Notes under the pieces: generated by a model
Told to the model about the DNA's origin: nothing
The model's input: the letters and a program-made list of their open reading frames with translations, nothing else
Database searches by the model: none
Translations under genes and position numbers: made by a program
Part shown: one piece after another, positions 1 to 8,362 of the stretch
Layout: every line of letters starts with the position of its first letter
How positions within the stretch are numbered: position 1 is the stretch's first letter
Assembly: GCF_002307475.1 (NCBI RefSeq)
Contig: NZ_NTMH01000031.1
Coordinates: 62,001 to 126,000, forward strand
Direction: 5' to 3'
Length of the DNA stretch: 64,000 nt
From: Pantoea allii
GTDB lineage: Bacteria > Pseudomonadota > Gammaproteobacteria > Enterobacterales > Enterobacteriaceae

Positions 1-249
1 CGCAACGCGTGCAGCGGCTATCGCCACTTTGATATTGGCAATCACTGGCGCAGTGGCAGAGACATCAAAGCCTGCCAGATCAAGATAACCGCCTTGAGTC
101 GCGTAGGCATTTTGCATATCCACCACAATCAGCGCCGTTTGCTGCGGCGTGAAGGCAATGGCTTCAGGACGGGCTGTGAGGATCGTTTCCTCGCCGGTAT
201 TTTGGGGCGCGCGGCGGACCACTGTCTGATTCTCAACAACATTCATCAT
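1..249 (-). CDS. rutB: Ureidoacrylate amidohydrolase RutB, N-terminal part (runs off the window)
   Basis: Translation of the minus strand from the ATG at 249 gives an isochorismatase-fold start containing VVDMQNAY, whose Asp is the expected catalytic acid of RutB. RutB hydrolyses ureidoacrylate peracid or ureidoacrylate made by RutA, releasing carbamate and aminoacrylate in the cytosol. The start codon overlaps the rutA stop in an ATGA, as expected for translational coupling. Only about 83 codons are in the window; the rest of the rut operon presumably continues to the left. Confidence 0.93.
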   Translation of the reverse strand, partial: MMNVVENQTVVRRAPQNTGEETILTARPEAIAFTPQQTALIVVDMQNAYATQGGYLDLAGFDVSATAPVIANIKVAIAAARVA

Positions 250-1337
250 GCGACCTCTTTCTGCTCAATGCCGATGTGCTGGCGGGTTTTCATTAATGGC
301 TGGATGTAACGACCAAAGTTTTCGATACCGTTGACGAAATCGTCGAAGGTCAGCAGCACGCCGCCTGCGCCGGGAACCGTATCGATTTCATCGAGCATTC
401 TGGCGACGCTGGCGTAAGAACCGACCAGCGTGCCCATGTTGATATTGACCGCGGAAGTCGGATCGGCCATCTGGCGGACGTTGGTATCCGCACCGGATTT
501 GGTGTCTTTACTGCTCTGGTCGGTGAGCCAGGAGAGCGCCTCGGCATCGGCTCCGGCTTTGTACAATTCCCATTTGGCACGGGCGGCATCGTCGGTTTCG
601 TCGGCAATCACCATGAACAAAACGTAAGAGGAGACGTCGCGGTTTTCGGCTTCTGCCGCCGTTTTCATGCGCGCGGCGGTCGGCGCAAAAGCGGTGGGTG
701 TGTTGACGCCTTTGCCGAAACAGAAGTTGAAGTCGGCGTGTTTGGCGGAGAACGCCATGCCTGCGTCGCTTTGCCCGGCGCAGATGACTTTCATTTGGCT
801 TTGCGGACGCGGGCTGACGCGGCAGTCGTCCATTTTGAAGAATTCACCGTCGAGCGTGCAGTGGCCCGTGCCCCACAAGTCGCGCAGCACGCTGACATAT
901 TCGGTCAGGTAATCATAGCGGCGGCTGAAATAGTCATCGCCTGGCCACATGCCCATTTGCTCGTATTCCGGTTTCTGCCAGCCGGTGACGACGTTCACGC
1001 CGAACCGGCCATTGGAGATGGAATCAATAGTGGCAGCCATACGTGCAACGATTGCCGGTGGCATCACCAACGTAGCGGCAGTCGCGTAAAGCTGAATGCG
1101 GGAGGTCACGGCAGCCAGACCGGCCATCAACGTGAACGATTCCATGTTGTGTTCCCAGAATTCAGTTTTACCGCCGAAGCCGCGCAGTTTGATCATCGAA
1201 AGCGCAAAATCGAAATGATAGTGCTCGGCTTTCTGCACAATGGTTTTGTTCAGTTCGAAGGTAGGTTTGTACTGCGGCGCAGTTTCTGAAATTAGCCAAC
1301 CGTTGTTGCCGATAGGAATAAAGACACCGATTTTCAT
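246..1337 (-). CDS. rutA: Pyrimidine monooxygenase RutA
   Basis: 363 residues, beginning [14 protein letters not shown] and almost colinear with Escherichia coli Rut[36 protein letters not shown] and the [18 protein letters not shown] stretch are all present. RutA is an FMN-dependent, luciferase-like flavoenzyme that opens the uracil/thymine ring oxidatively, the first step of the Rut pathway. The chosen ATG is the conserved MKIGVF start; E. coli has a longer annotated N-terminus that is not required here. First gene of a leftward operon, coupled to rutB, with a sigma-54 promoter candidate about 110 bp upstream. Confidence 0.97.
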   Translation of the reverse strand: MKIGVFIPIGNNGWLISETAPQYKPTFELNKTIVQKAEHYHFDFALSMIKLRGFGGKTEFWEHNMESFTLMAGLAAVTSRIQLYATAATLVMPPAIVARMAATIDSISNGRFGVNVVTGWQKPEYEQMGMWPGDDYFSRRYDYLTEYVSVLRDLWGTGHCTLDGEFFKMDDCRVSPRPQSQMKVICAGQSDAGMAFSAKHADFNFCFGKGVNTPTAFAPTAARMKTAAEAENRDVSSYVLFMVIADETDDAARAKWELYKAGADAEALSWLTDQSSKDTKSGADTNVRQMADPTSAVNINMGTLVGSYASVARMLDEIDTVPGAGGVLLTFDDFVNGIENFGRYIQPLMKTRQHIGIEQKEVA

Positions 1338-1460
1338 AGCTCACCTCGATTGAAAATAATAAGGACCACAACAAGGGCTTGCGAAAATATCTGCGCGGCT
1401 TAAGTGCGTCCTGCGGGTTACTGATTGCACCGTGCTGAAATCTCCTGACGAGAGAACAAC

Positions 1461-1476
1461 TGCAAAGTGGATGCCA
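1461..1476 (-). promoter_or_regulatory. Sigma-54 promoter candidate for rutAB
   Basis: On the minus strand this reads TGGCAT-N5-TTGCA, with GG and GC at the spacing of the -24/-12 consensus TGGCAC-N5-TTGCA; one of the listed consensus positions differs (C to T). It points toward rutA and would start transcription near 1450. The rut operon is nitrogen-regulated in E. coli, so a sigma-54 type promoter fits; function is inferred. Confidence 0.7.
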
Positions 1477-1548
1477 TGTTTTTAAAAGTGTTTATTTTCA
1501 TTAGGTTAAAGCGGAGTTTGATTTTTTTATGGAGCAGATGGTCTGTTT

Positions 1549-1564
1549 TGGACCACCTGTTCAA
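1549..1564. promoter_or_regulatory. RutR operator candidate
   Basis: TGGACCACCTGTTCAA matches the published RutR palindrome TTGACCA-NN-TGGTCAA at 12 of 14 fixed positions. It lies between divergent rutA and rutR, about 75 bp upstream of the sigma-54 candidate and 170 bp before rutR, so it could serve both control of rutA and autoregulation. Confidence 0.72.
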
Positions 1565-1571
1565 AAATAAC

Positions 1572-1609
1572 TGCACATAAATCAGGCAGGATTGAGCGCA
1601 AATGGTGCA
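1572..1609. promoter_or_regulatory. Two NtrC-like enhancer sites
   Basis: TGCACAT-AAA-TCAGGCA (1572-1588) and TGAGCGC-AAA-TGGTGCA (1593-1609) resemble the NtrC consensus TGCACCA-N3-TGGTGCA; the second has a perfect right half-site. Their centres are 21 bp apart, two helical turns, and they lie 100-150 bp upstream of the sigma-54 candidate. Each left/right partner half is weak, so the assignment is tentative. Confidence 0.45.
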
Positions 1610-1736
1610 AATTTATTAAATAGTCGGTTAAGCGGGATCTTATTTCGCCGCTTTCATAAATGGCGTGCATGACGATAGTCGCCCCTATCCCTATTTGTTA
1701 TGCTTTCCACCTTGATGTTTATGTCATGGAGACGTT

Positions 1737-2426
1737 GTGAAGCCATTGGTCAAAAGCCCGGAATCTGCCGCCGGCGAAAGCAAGTCCCCTCAGGCAGCGT
1801 CGAAATCATTGACGCGCCGCTCGCGGGCGGTCGCCGCCAAACGTAGCGCTATCATGGCGGCTGCACTGGAATTTTTTTCGTTGTATGGCTTCCACGGCAC
1901 CCGACTGGAGCAGGTAGCGGAACGTGCTGACGTCTCAAAAACCAATCTGTTTTATTACTTTCCCTCGAAAGAAGATTTATATATTGCGGTGCTGAAAGGG
2001 CTGCTGGATATCTGGTTAGCACCGCTTAAAGCATTGCAGTCCGATCAGCATCCACTGGAAGCCATACGCGAATATATCCGTCTGAAACTGTGCGTATCCC
2101 GTGACCATCCGCAGGCGTCGAGATTGTTTTGTCTGGAGATGGTGCAGGGCGCGCCACTGCTAAAACAGGAACTGGGTGGCAGCCTGAAAACGCTGGTGGA
2201 AGATAAATCGGATGTTATTCGCGGCTGGATTAAAGACGAGCTGATCGCACCGGTCGATCCGATGCAGCTGATTTTTATGCTGTGGGCAACTACGCAGCAT
2301 TACGCGGATTTTGGCGTGCAGGTTGAGGCGATCACCGGTAAAACGCTCAGCGATCCGGTGTTTTTTGAACAAACGGTTAAGAGTGTTCAGGACATCATTA
2401 TCAAAGGCATTCAGCTTCGGTCTTAA
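1737..2426 (+). CDS. rutR: Rut operon TetR-family regulator RutR
   Basis: 229 residues from a GTG start preceded by GGAGA at 1728-1732. A basic, low-complexity N-terminus is followed by the TetR helix-turn-helix (FFSLYGFHGTRLEQVAE..ADVSKTNLFYYFPSKEDLY) and a RutR-type ligand domain (ILDIWLAPLKA-like, QASRLFCLEM). RutR senses uracil/thymine and controls pyrimidine degradation and carAB. It is divergent from rutA, the arrangement found in enterics. The N-terminal extension is some 10-15 residues longer than in E. coli RutR, so an internal start is possible. Confidence 0.93.
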   Translation: MKPLVKSPESAAGESKSPQAASKSLTRRSRAVAAKRSAIMAAALEFFSLYGFHGTRLEQVAERADVSKTNLFYYFPSKEDLYIAVLKGLLDIWLAPLKALQSDQHPLEAIREYIRLKLCVSRDHPQASRLFCLEMVQGAPLLKQELGGSLKTLVEDKSDVIRGWIKDELIAPVDPMQLIFMLWATTQHYADFGVQVEAITGKTLSDPVFFEQTVKSVQDIIIKGIQLRS

Positions 2427-2459
2427 AAGGACCATGCAGCAAAGCAGAACGGTCTGGTG

Positions 2460-2523
2460 GTAAATGAACGTGGGAATGAACACAACACAGGTTCACCGAT
2501 CCCCCGTTCATATGTTCATTTAC
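2460..2523. repeat. Nested inverted repeat in the rutR/ABC intergenic region
   Basis: GTAAATGAAC (2460-2469) is perfectly inverted as GTTCATTTAC (2514-2523), and inside it ATGAAC (2476-2481) is inverted as GTTCAT (2506-2511). It sits between the ends of two convergent transcription units. It has no U-tract, so it is not a standard terminator; role unknown. Confidence 0.5.
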
Positions 2524-2610
2524 TCTCCCGGCCCCGCAGCTGCCAGAAAGACGCAGCACTGACAACGCGTAATAACCATTTTTACGTGATCAGAACTGCT
2601 TTTCTGACGT

Positions 2611-3366
2611 TTACGCATTCATCATATTCGACACGCCGGAGTCCCTCAGAACCCGACGCAAGAAATCCTGGGTGCGTGCTTCCTGAGGACGCAGCAAGAC
2701 CTGTTCGGCTTGCCCCTGTTCCACAATTTGACCGCTATGCAGGAAACAAACGCGATCCGCGACCTCTCGTGCAAATTGCATCTCGTGTGTGACAACGATC
2801 ATTGTCATGCCTTGTTGTGCCAGATTACGCATAACCTGCAACACTTCACCGACCAGTTCGGGGTCCAGGGCGGAGGTGGGTTCGTCAAAAAGAATTGCTT
2901 TGGGCTGTAGCGCCAGTGTTCGGGCAATGGCCACACGTTGCTGCTGACCACCTGAAAGTTGCGCAGGCCACGCGGAAACCTTGTCTGCCAGCCCTACTCT
3001 TTCCAGCAATTCTCTCGCGCGTTTTTCTGCGGCATTGCGTGATTCGCCATTAACGTAAATCGGGCCTTCCATTACGTTCTCAAGCACATTGCGATGGGGA
3101 AAGAGATTAAAGCGCTGAAAAACCATACCTATCTGGCGTCGGAGCAAATTGATATTTTTGCTTTTATTATCAACATGCTGACCGAGAACGCGAATTTGAC
3201 CGTTTTCATACGTCTCAAGCCCGTTTATACAGCGCAGCACCGTGGACTTCCCGGAGCCTGAAGGTCCAACCAGACAGACCACTTCGCCCTCTTCGACGCG
3301 AAAACTGACCCCTTTAAGCACTTCTACTGAGCCAAAGCGCTTATGAACATCAATAATTTCAATCAT
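2611..3366 (-). CDS. Polar amino acid ABC transporter, ATP-binding subunit
   Basis: 251 residues from [12 protein letters not shown], a start supported by GAGGAG just upstream; a longer in-frame start lies inside the permease gene. Walker [10 protein letters not shown] is at residues 34-42, signature LSGGQQQR and Walker [13 protein letters not shown] follow, then the H-loop VVTHEM. This is the GlnQ/HisP class of ATPase that powers uptake of amino acids or related amines. It begins 1 bp after the permease stop. The substrate cannot be read from the sequence; the divergent binding protein and downstream oxidoreductase suggest a catabolic amino acid, amine or opine. Confidence 0.92.
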   Translation of the reverse strand: MIEIIDVHKRFGSVEVLKGVSFRVEEGEVVCLVGPSGSGKSTVLRCINGLETYENGQIRVLGQHVDNKSKNINLLRRQIGMVFQRFNLFPHRNVLENVMEGPIYVNGESRNAAEKRARELLERVGLADKVSAWPAQLSGGQQQRVAIARTLALQPKAILFDEPTSALDPELVGEVLQVMRNLAQQGMTMIVVTHEMQFAREVADRVCFLHSGQIVEQGQAEQVLLRPQEARTQDFLRRVLRDSGVSNMMNA

Positions 3367-3367
3367 C

Positions 3368-4018
3368 TCAGGCTCCTCTTTTCTGACGATTTTCAAGGTG
3401 TTTGGTAAAGGCCAGCAATGGCATGCATAACGTCAGGTAAAGTAACGCCACCAGGGTATATACCGTTGTGTTATCAAAGGTCGAGGCAGCAAGAAGCTGT
3501 CCCTGGCGTGTCATTTCGGTTACCGCGATCGTTGAAGCAAGAGCCGAATCTTTAAGCATCATCACCAAGGTGTTGCTGTAAGGCGGCAGTGCAACATGAA
3601 AGGCCTGAGGCAATATGACCCGCCGCATCGCTTTACTAAAACTCATTCCCATAGAACGTGCAGCTTCCAGTTGACCGCGATCCACGGATTCAATGCCAGA
3701 ACGAAAGATCTCTGCGAGGAAGGTAGAAAAACAGAAAGCAATACCGATCACGCTGGCCTGAAAAGAGGTAAGGGTGATACCAATGTCGGGAAAAACGAAG
3801 TAGATGTAAAACAGCACCACAATCATGGGCAACGCACGGGTGATGTTAATGATGACAGCGACAGGCCATGAAATGATTTTAAAAGGGCACATTTTTGCAG
3901 CAGCAAAGATCAGGCCGAGCGGCGTACTGATAAGTAACGACAACAGTGTGATGTAGATTGTCATTTCAGCCCCTTTCAAGAGAAAAGGGAGATATACATG
4001 AATGCTGCTCCAGTCCAT
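3368..4018 (-). CDS. Polar amino acid ABC transporter, permease subunit
   Basis: 216 residues of the HisM/GlnP permease family with about five membrane segments. The EAA loop ([22 protein letters not shown]-like, split here as [14 protein letters not shown] and RRVILPQA) that docks on the ATPase is intact. A single permease gene suggests a homodimer. It is the first gene of a leftward pair with the ATPase and is divergent from the binding protein at 4291, so the 270 bp between them probably carry both promoters. Confidence 0.9.
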   Translation of the reverse strand: MDWSSIHVYLPFLLKGAEMTIYITLLSLLISTPLGLIFAAAKMCPFKIISWPVAVIINITRALPMIVVLFYIYFVFPDIGITLTSFQASVIGIAFCFSTFLAEIFRSGIESVDRGQLEAARSMGMSFSKAMRRVILPQAFHVALPPYSNTLVMMLKDSALASTIAVTEMTRQGQLLAASTFDNTTVYTLVALLYLTLCMPLLAFTKHLENRQKRGA

Positions 4019-4223
4019 TATGCGCTCCAGCCGGTGTTAGGTGGCATGCTAAAAATTCATTTTAATGAATATTCCCCCGTTAAATACTGTCAAACTTTTC
4101 CTCTCATGGCGTCATAGCATTAACTTATTTGTACGACAACCTTCATTTAAGATCGCTTATAGTCGCAAATCAAAGGGTTTGATGCTCATTTGTGAGGGGG
4201 GGTTTTTTTTAGAAAAGAAATGA

Positions 4224-4254
4224 TTGACAGCAGGATAATTAATTTCATTATATT
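4224..4254 (+). promoter_or_regulatory. Sigma-70 promoter candidate for the binding-protein operon
   Basis: A perfect TTGACA -35 box (4224-4229) is followed by CATTAT at a 16-bp spacing (4246-4251) or TATATT at 19 bp (4249-4254). It lies 37 bp upstream of the ATG at 4291 and points toward it. Which -10 hexamer is used is uncertain. Confidence 0.55.
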
Positions 4255-4290
4255 GAAGTTAATGGTCCCCGTTTTAAGCAGGAGTGCGTC

Positions 4291-5043
4291 ATGTCTAACC
4301 GATCGTGCGTAAGTGTGGCTTTGTTGTTTGCCGCATTAGGCTTCACTTGCAGTGTTAATGCGGCGTTGTTGACGGCGGGCTCCCCGCCATCCAGTGCGCC
4401 AACGACCTTTCTGGATACAAAAACGGGAAAAATCGAAGGATTCATGCCCGATGTCGCCGCCGAAGTGGCCAGGCGTCAGCATCTGGAGATTAATTTTAGC
4501 GCTGTGCCCTTCTCCACCCTTATTCAGTCTGTTATTGCAGGCAAAATTGACATGATCGTGGCGGGAATGACACCGACGCCAGAGCGGGAAAAACGCATCT
4601 CCTTTTCTCAGCCGGTGACTGCATTTGGGCCTGGACTCGTCGTGCGTGATGACAATAAAAAAACCTACCATTCGCAACAAGATCTTAAGGACGAAATCGT
4701 GGGTACTATGACAGGCACTGACTACACGCAAAGCCTTATAAAAAGCGGCATTGCTAAAGAAGTCAAAGTCTACGATAGCCCTTCAGATATGATGCGCGAT
4801 TTGTCACTGGGTCGTATCGCGGCAGGCATGAATGATTATCCTATTTTGAAAGTTCAGGAAAAAACCGGATCTTTTAAAGGTATGCATGTTGTAGATGATT
4901 ATAAACCCGAGCATATTTCGCCCATGGCGTTTGGTGTGAAAAAAGGCAACGATAAGCTGCTTGCCGATATTAATAACGCGCTGACAGCAATGAAAGCAGA
5001 TGGGTCACTGCAAAAAATTAAAGCTAAATGGGGAATGCCCTGA
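4291..5043 (+). CDS. Amino acid ABC transporter periplasmic binding protein (SBP family 3)
   Basis: 250 residues with a Sec signal peptide (hydrophobic core ALLFAALGF, likely cleavage after Ala24) and the family-3 solute-binding fold: KIEGFMPDVAAEVARR, the IDMIVAGMTPTPEREKRISFS block and a C-terminal ADINNALTAMKADGSLQKIKAKWG. It should deliver a polar amino acid or amine to the permease/ATPase encoded divergently. An SD-like GGAG precedes the ATG. It heads a rightward operon with the XRE-cupin regulator (45 bp gap) and FAD oxidoreductase. Confidence 0.92.
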   Translation: MSNRSCVSVALLFAALGFTCSVNAALLTAGSPPSSAPTTFLDTKTGKIEGFMPDVAAEVARRQHLEINFSAVPFSTLIQSVIAGKIDMIVAGMTPTPEREKRISFSQPVTAFGPGLVVRDDNKKTYHSQQDLKDEIVGTMTGTDYTQSLIKSGIAKEVKVYDSPSDMMRDLSLGRIAAGMNDYPILKVQEKTGSFKGMHVVDDYKPEHISPMAFGVKKGNDKLLADINNALTAMKADGSLQKIKAKWGMP

Positions 5044-5088
5044 TCGCGCTTTCACACAGGGACGCGACAAACCTTAAGGAGCATGGTT

Positions 5089-5694
5089 ATGAAAACAGCG
5101 GTAATGCACGCAGAGGAGCTGAGTGCAGCAGAGGCTAACATTGGTATACGTTTAAAATTAATTCGTAAGTCTCGTAGCATGACGATCAAAGAGCTGGCGC
5201 AACAGGCTAATGTGTCAGCGGGCGCAATTAGCCAGATTGAACGTAATCTGGCTAACCCTACGATACGCGTTCTGGAGCAACTTCGTGTGGTCTTAGATGT
5301 GCCACTGACAGCCTTCCTTGAACAAGATGACGTAATGCGGCCGGGCGCAGAGCATTACGTGCGACGCAGGCATGAGCGGCCGCACTTTCATGTTGGCAAA
5401 CTGGGGATAACTAAAGAGATGTTATCGCCCTCAGGCGAACACGATATTCAGTTTATGTATATCAGTATTCCTCCGCGCACACGTTCAGAAGAGATGCTGA
5501 CAGGCACGGGTGAAAAAGCAGGTGTAGTAATGGAAGGTAAACTTACCCTTGAAGTAGAGGGGGGGAAAACCTTAATCGAAGCGGGTGACAGTTTTCAGTT
5601 TAAAAGCCATCTCCCGCATAATATTTTCAACGATAGCGACACAGAAGCCCGTGTATTGTGGATTATGCATATTCCGCCGCGACATCATATCTGA
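5089..5694 (+). CDS. XRE-family regulator with C-terminal cupin domain
   Basis: 201 residues. A phage-type helix-turn-helix occupies about residues 18-70 (IKELAQQANVSAGAISQIER) and a cupin sensor fold about 115-195 (GVVMEGKLTLEVEGG, GDSFQFKSHLPHNI). This is the architecture of PuuR-like regulators that bind small amines or amino acids through the cupin. The ATG at 5089 is preferred to one at 5083 because AGGAG (5077-5081) is correctly spaced from it. Located inside the transporter/oxidase operon, it probably regulates that operon. Confidence 0.88.
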   Translation: MKTAVMHAEELSAAEANIGIRLKLIRKSRSMTIKELAQQANVSAGAISQIERNLANPTIRVLEQLRVVLDVPLTAFLEQDDVMRPGAEHYVRRRHERPHFHVGKLGITKEMLSPSGEHDIQFMYISIPPRTRSEEMLTGTGEKAGVVMEGKLTLEVEGGKTLIEAGDSFQFKSHLPHNIFNDSDTEARVLWIMHIPPRHHI

Positions 5695-5708
5695 AACAAG
5701 GTTAACCC

Positions 5709-7037
5709 ATGCGAATCAAGGTCGATAGCGTCCATGACAGCTCCGTCTTCCCCACCACTGTCGATGTTGTTGTGATAGGCGGTGGCATTGTTGGTACGTC
5801 AACGGCCTATGAACTGGCGAAACAGGGCGTTTCAGTGGCCCTGTTTGAAAAAGGCGTTATTGCCGGTGAACAGTCTGGCCGGAACTGGGGCTGGGTGCGC
5901 CAGCAGAATCGTGACTTGTATGAACTGCCTATGGCGATGCGCAGCCTACAGCGCTGGGATGAACTGAGTGCCGAAATCGGAATGGATCTTGGTTTCAGGC
6001 GCAGCGGCATTCTCTATGGCACAGTCAACGATGCTGATCTGGCGCGTTGGGAAACATGGGGTCAGCAAGCGAAGCAAATGGGCTTTACCAGTCATCTCTT
6101 ATCTGCGCAGGAAGCTCAGGCACGGATTGGAGATAAAACGGCCTGGCGAGGCGGCGTGTGGTCACCTACCGATGGTCGCGCGGAACCTTCGCAGGCAGCA
6201 CCGGCCATCGCTCGCGGTGCGCAAAATTTGGGTGCCAGCATATTTCAGCACTGCGCGGTGCGCGCACTGGACATTAGTGCGGGCCGGGTCTCAGGTGTAT
6301 GGACAGAACGCGGGCGGGTAAACGCCAGCCGGGTTATCTGTTGTGGTGGAGCATGGAGTTCACGTTTTTGCAGACAATATGGCATTGAACTCCCAGCAGC
6401 GAATATTTTGGGCACGGTGTTCAAAACGACCGCTGCGCCTGAAGTGGTGAAAGGATGTCTGAGCACACCTAACCTTTGCCTTCGCCGCCGTGAGGATGGC
6501 AGTTATACCGTTGCCGTGCCCGGTCTTGGACAAATTGATTTGGCACCGCAAAACATCCGTTATGCTGCAAAGTTCTATCCAATGTATCGCAGTAAAGTGG
6601 CTAAAAAGCTCAAGGTCCGGCTTAACAGCTCGTTCTTTTCGGGCCCTGAAGCGGCTGGAAGCTGGCATCATGACAGCCGTTCACCGTTTGAAAAAATCCG
6701 TGTCCTTGATCCCAACCCGGATAACAGCATCATTCGCAATGGTCTTGCGGAGTTGACCCGTTTATTTCCAGAATTGAATGGGATAAAAGTTGATTATGCC
6801 TGGGCGGGCTGGATTGACACCACACCTGATTTAGTGCCCGTCATTGATGAGGTAAGTGCAATACCAGGGATGTTTATTGCTTCCGGCTTCAGTGGACATG
6901 GTTTCGCCATTGGTCCTGGCGCAGGGCTTTTGTGCGCACAATTGCTGACGAATAATCCCGTTTATACAGACATCGCACCTTATCGTCTTTCACGTTTCGA
7001 GAAAGGTAATGCGATTCGCGAACCGCAAATGATGTAA
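5709..7037 (+). CDS. FAD-dependent oxidoreductase, DAO/GlyOx family
   Basis: 442 residues. The Rossmann dinucleotide motif GGGIVG is at 24-29, followed by the GEQSGRNWGWVRQQNRD block seen in amine/opine-type flavin oxidases, and the C-terminal FAD-contacting ASGFSGHGFAIGPGAG. Enzymes of this family oxidise the C-N bond of amino acids, N-alkyl amino acids or amines. Fourteen bp after the cupin regulator and co-directional with the binding protein, it probably catalyses the first catabolic step for whatever the ABC system imports. The exact substrate is unknown. Confidence 0.85.
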   Translation: MRIKVDSVHDSSVFPTTVDVVVIGGGIVGTSTAYELAKQGVSVALFEKGVIAGEQSGRNWGWVRQQNRDLYELPMAMRSLQRWDELSAEIGMDLGFRRSGILYGTVNDADLARWETWGQQAKQMGFTSHLLSAQEAQARIGDKTAWRGGVWSPTDGRAEPSQAAPAIARGAQNLGASIFQHCAVRALDISAGRVSGVWTERGRVNASRVICCGGAWSSRFCRQYGIELPAANILGTVFKTTAAPEVVKGCLSTPNLCLRRREDGSYTVAVPGLGQIDLAPQNIRYAAKFYPMYRSKVAKKLKVRLNSSFFSGPEAAGSWHHDSRSPFEKIRVLDPNPDNSIIRNGLAELTRLFPELNGIKVDYAWAGWIDTTPDLVPVIDEVSAIPGMFIASGFSGHGFAIGPGAGLLCAQLLTNNPVYTDIAPYRLSRFEKGNAIREPQMM

Positions 7038-7087
7038 TTCAGCGGCGGTGAGTGGCCCATTAGTGGGTTATCTGAGCGGTCTTTTTC

Positions 7088-7118
7088 AGGCAATCAGTGA
7101 GTGTTTCAATGATTGCCT
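7088..7118. repeat. Hairpin after the oxidoreductase gene
   Basis: AGGCAATCA (7088-7096) and TGATTGCCT (7110-7118) form a perfect 9-bp stem with a 13-base loop, 50 bp after the oxidoreductase stop. No T-run follows on either strand, so termination is only possible, not shown. Confidence 0.45.
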
Positions 7119-7251
7119 TGAAGGGAAGATAATTCGCACGGACCCGCAAAATCACCTTATCGCCGTCGCCCTATCCACTTAGCGAGAAAGACGGCGTTTG
7201 ACGCTTATCTTCACCGCCATGCCTGAAAAAATGAGCCGTCATCTTGTATCG

Positions 7252-7476
7252 CTATGCATCGCTCTTTTGATACATAGAAAAAAAGCGATTGTCGATGCTT
7301 TCGCGGAAAAACGCGTCCTGATCGACGGCTGCACAGAATCCCTGATAGGTATGGGCCGGAACAGCAAGCCAGCGTCGGCACGTACCGTTGCGGTACTCAA
7401 GTTCCAGCACCCCAGACGTCGGATCGAATCCCGCACTGCGAAATAATGTTGAAGAGTTGATATCGTGTCGTTTCAT
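7252..7476 (-). CDS. KTSC domain-containing small protein
   Basis: 74 residues matching the KTSC pattern: a Ser after MKRHDINSS, GFDPTSGVLELEYRNGTCRRW, VPAHTYQGF and a C-terminal FFRESIDNRFF. KTSC proteins are small, sometimes linked to lysyl-tRNA synthetase homologues or phage genes; molecular role is not established. It stands alone between the oxidase operon and the toxin-antitoxin pair, on the opposite strand to both. The SD sequence is weak. Confidence 0.75.
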   Translation of the reverse strand: MKRHDINSSTLFRSAGFDPTSGVLELEYRNGTCRRWLAVPAHTYQGFCAAVDQDAFFRESIDNRFFSMYQKSDA

Positions 7477-7867
7477 AACGGATAGTCCCTATCGGTTGAA
7501 CCCAGCGCCTGCACTACTAAGAGCGGCAATATATCACAGTCACCGACAATCTTTCGTCACGGTGACTATCCTGTCATGGCAAAAGTCATGCGAAACAGCG
7601 AGAGACAGCACAGAGTGCCGCTTACCTGTGATGATGACGTTCAGCTGACCGACCTGTTTGTCGTCAGCCGCATGCAGACAGGCGACTTCGGCTGTTATCG
7701 CCCCTGTTCATCCCTCTTACTGCGCATGTCCCTTTCTTCTGTCAGCTGTTGACCACAGAATGCCAGATCAAAACCAGAGGATGTGTTGCTTACCCTCCCC
7801 GTTTTCTCCGCCAATAAAAGAATAAACCGGGTTTATTTTCTAAATATGACAGCGCAAAAATGGTGCA
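7477..7867. other. Gap without recognisable gene
   Basis: About 390 bp between the KTSC gene and the xre promoter. Short open frames exist on both strands but none has a convincing start, SD or family signature. Confidence 0.5.
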
Positions 7868-7910
7868 TTGAACCCTATCGCCATTTGGCTATAATCAAAT
7901 AACCAAATGG
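7868..7910 (+). promoter_or_regulatory. Promoter and operator of the xre-res toxin-antitoxin operon
   Basis: TTGAAC (7868-7873), 16-bp spacer and a perfect TATAAT (7890-7895) form a strong sigma-70 promoter. The -10 box lies between the arms of a perfect inverted repeat CCATTTGG (7881-7888) and CCAAATGG (7903-7910), and the right arm runs into the SD sequence of the antitoxin gene. A repressor bound here would block RNA polymerase, as expected for antitoxin autoregulation. Binding by the antitoxin is inferred. Confidence 0.75.
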
Positions 7911-7918
7911 AGGTGATC

Positions 7919-8362
7919 ATGAAACAATTCACATTACCCGCATCCGCGGCAGAACCCGATCGCCTGTGGCAGTTTGCCGGTCTGAGCAGTGCGGACGGCG
8001 TTGTGCTGATGGATCAAATCGATGATGGCCTTGACGGTACGGTCGCCAGTCGCATTGTCACGTGGGCGCAAATTTCTCAGGCAGAGCTGCGCCGGATGAC
8101 CGGCATCGCCGGCTCGACATTTACTCGTAGCGTAAAGAGTCGCTTCACTGCAGAACAGAGCGAACGGCTGGTGCGATTTATTCGCGTGATGGATCGTGCC
8201 GTGGAGCTGTTTGAGGGCGATAAAGAAAAAGCACGCCAGTGGCTCAATGAGCCTGCACGCGCGTTGGGCAATAAAAAACCGGCCGATCTGGTGGCGTCTG
8301 AAACCGGGGCTTATGAAGTATTGAAACTCATTACCCGACTCGAACACGGTGTTTATTCGTGA
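7919..8362 (+). CDS. Type II antitoxin, Xre/MbcA/ParS family
   Basis: 147 residues with an Xre-like N-terminal DNA-binding region (about residues 45-85, AELRRMTGIAGSTFTRSVKSR) and the C-terminal MbcA/ParS/Xre toxin-binding domain (MDRAVELFEGDKEKARQWLNEPARALGNKKPADLVAS). It neutralises the adjacent RES toxin and should repress the operon. The ATG at 7919 is chosen over 7907 because GGAGGTGATC, complementary to the 3' end of 16S rRNA, lies between them and would serve 7919. It overlaps the toxin gene by 4 bp. Confidence 0.92.
   Translation: MKQFTLPASAAEPDRLWQFAGLSSADGVVLMDQIDDGLDGTVASRIVTWAQISQAELRRMTGIAGSTFTRSVKSRFTAEQSERLVRFIRVMDRAVELFEGDKEKARQWLNEPARALGNKKPADLVASETGAYEVLKLITRLEHGVYS

Noticed and set aside
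7610-7760. Fragment of a GntR-family regulator on the minus strand
   Set aside because: A short similarity in one frame only, interrupted by stops, not enough to support a family call.
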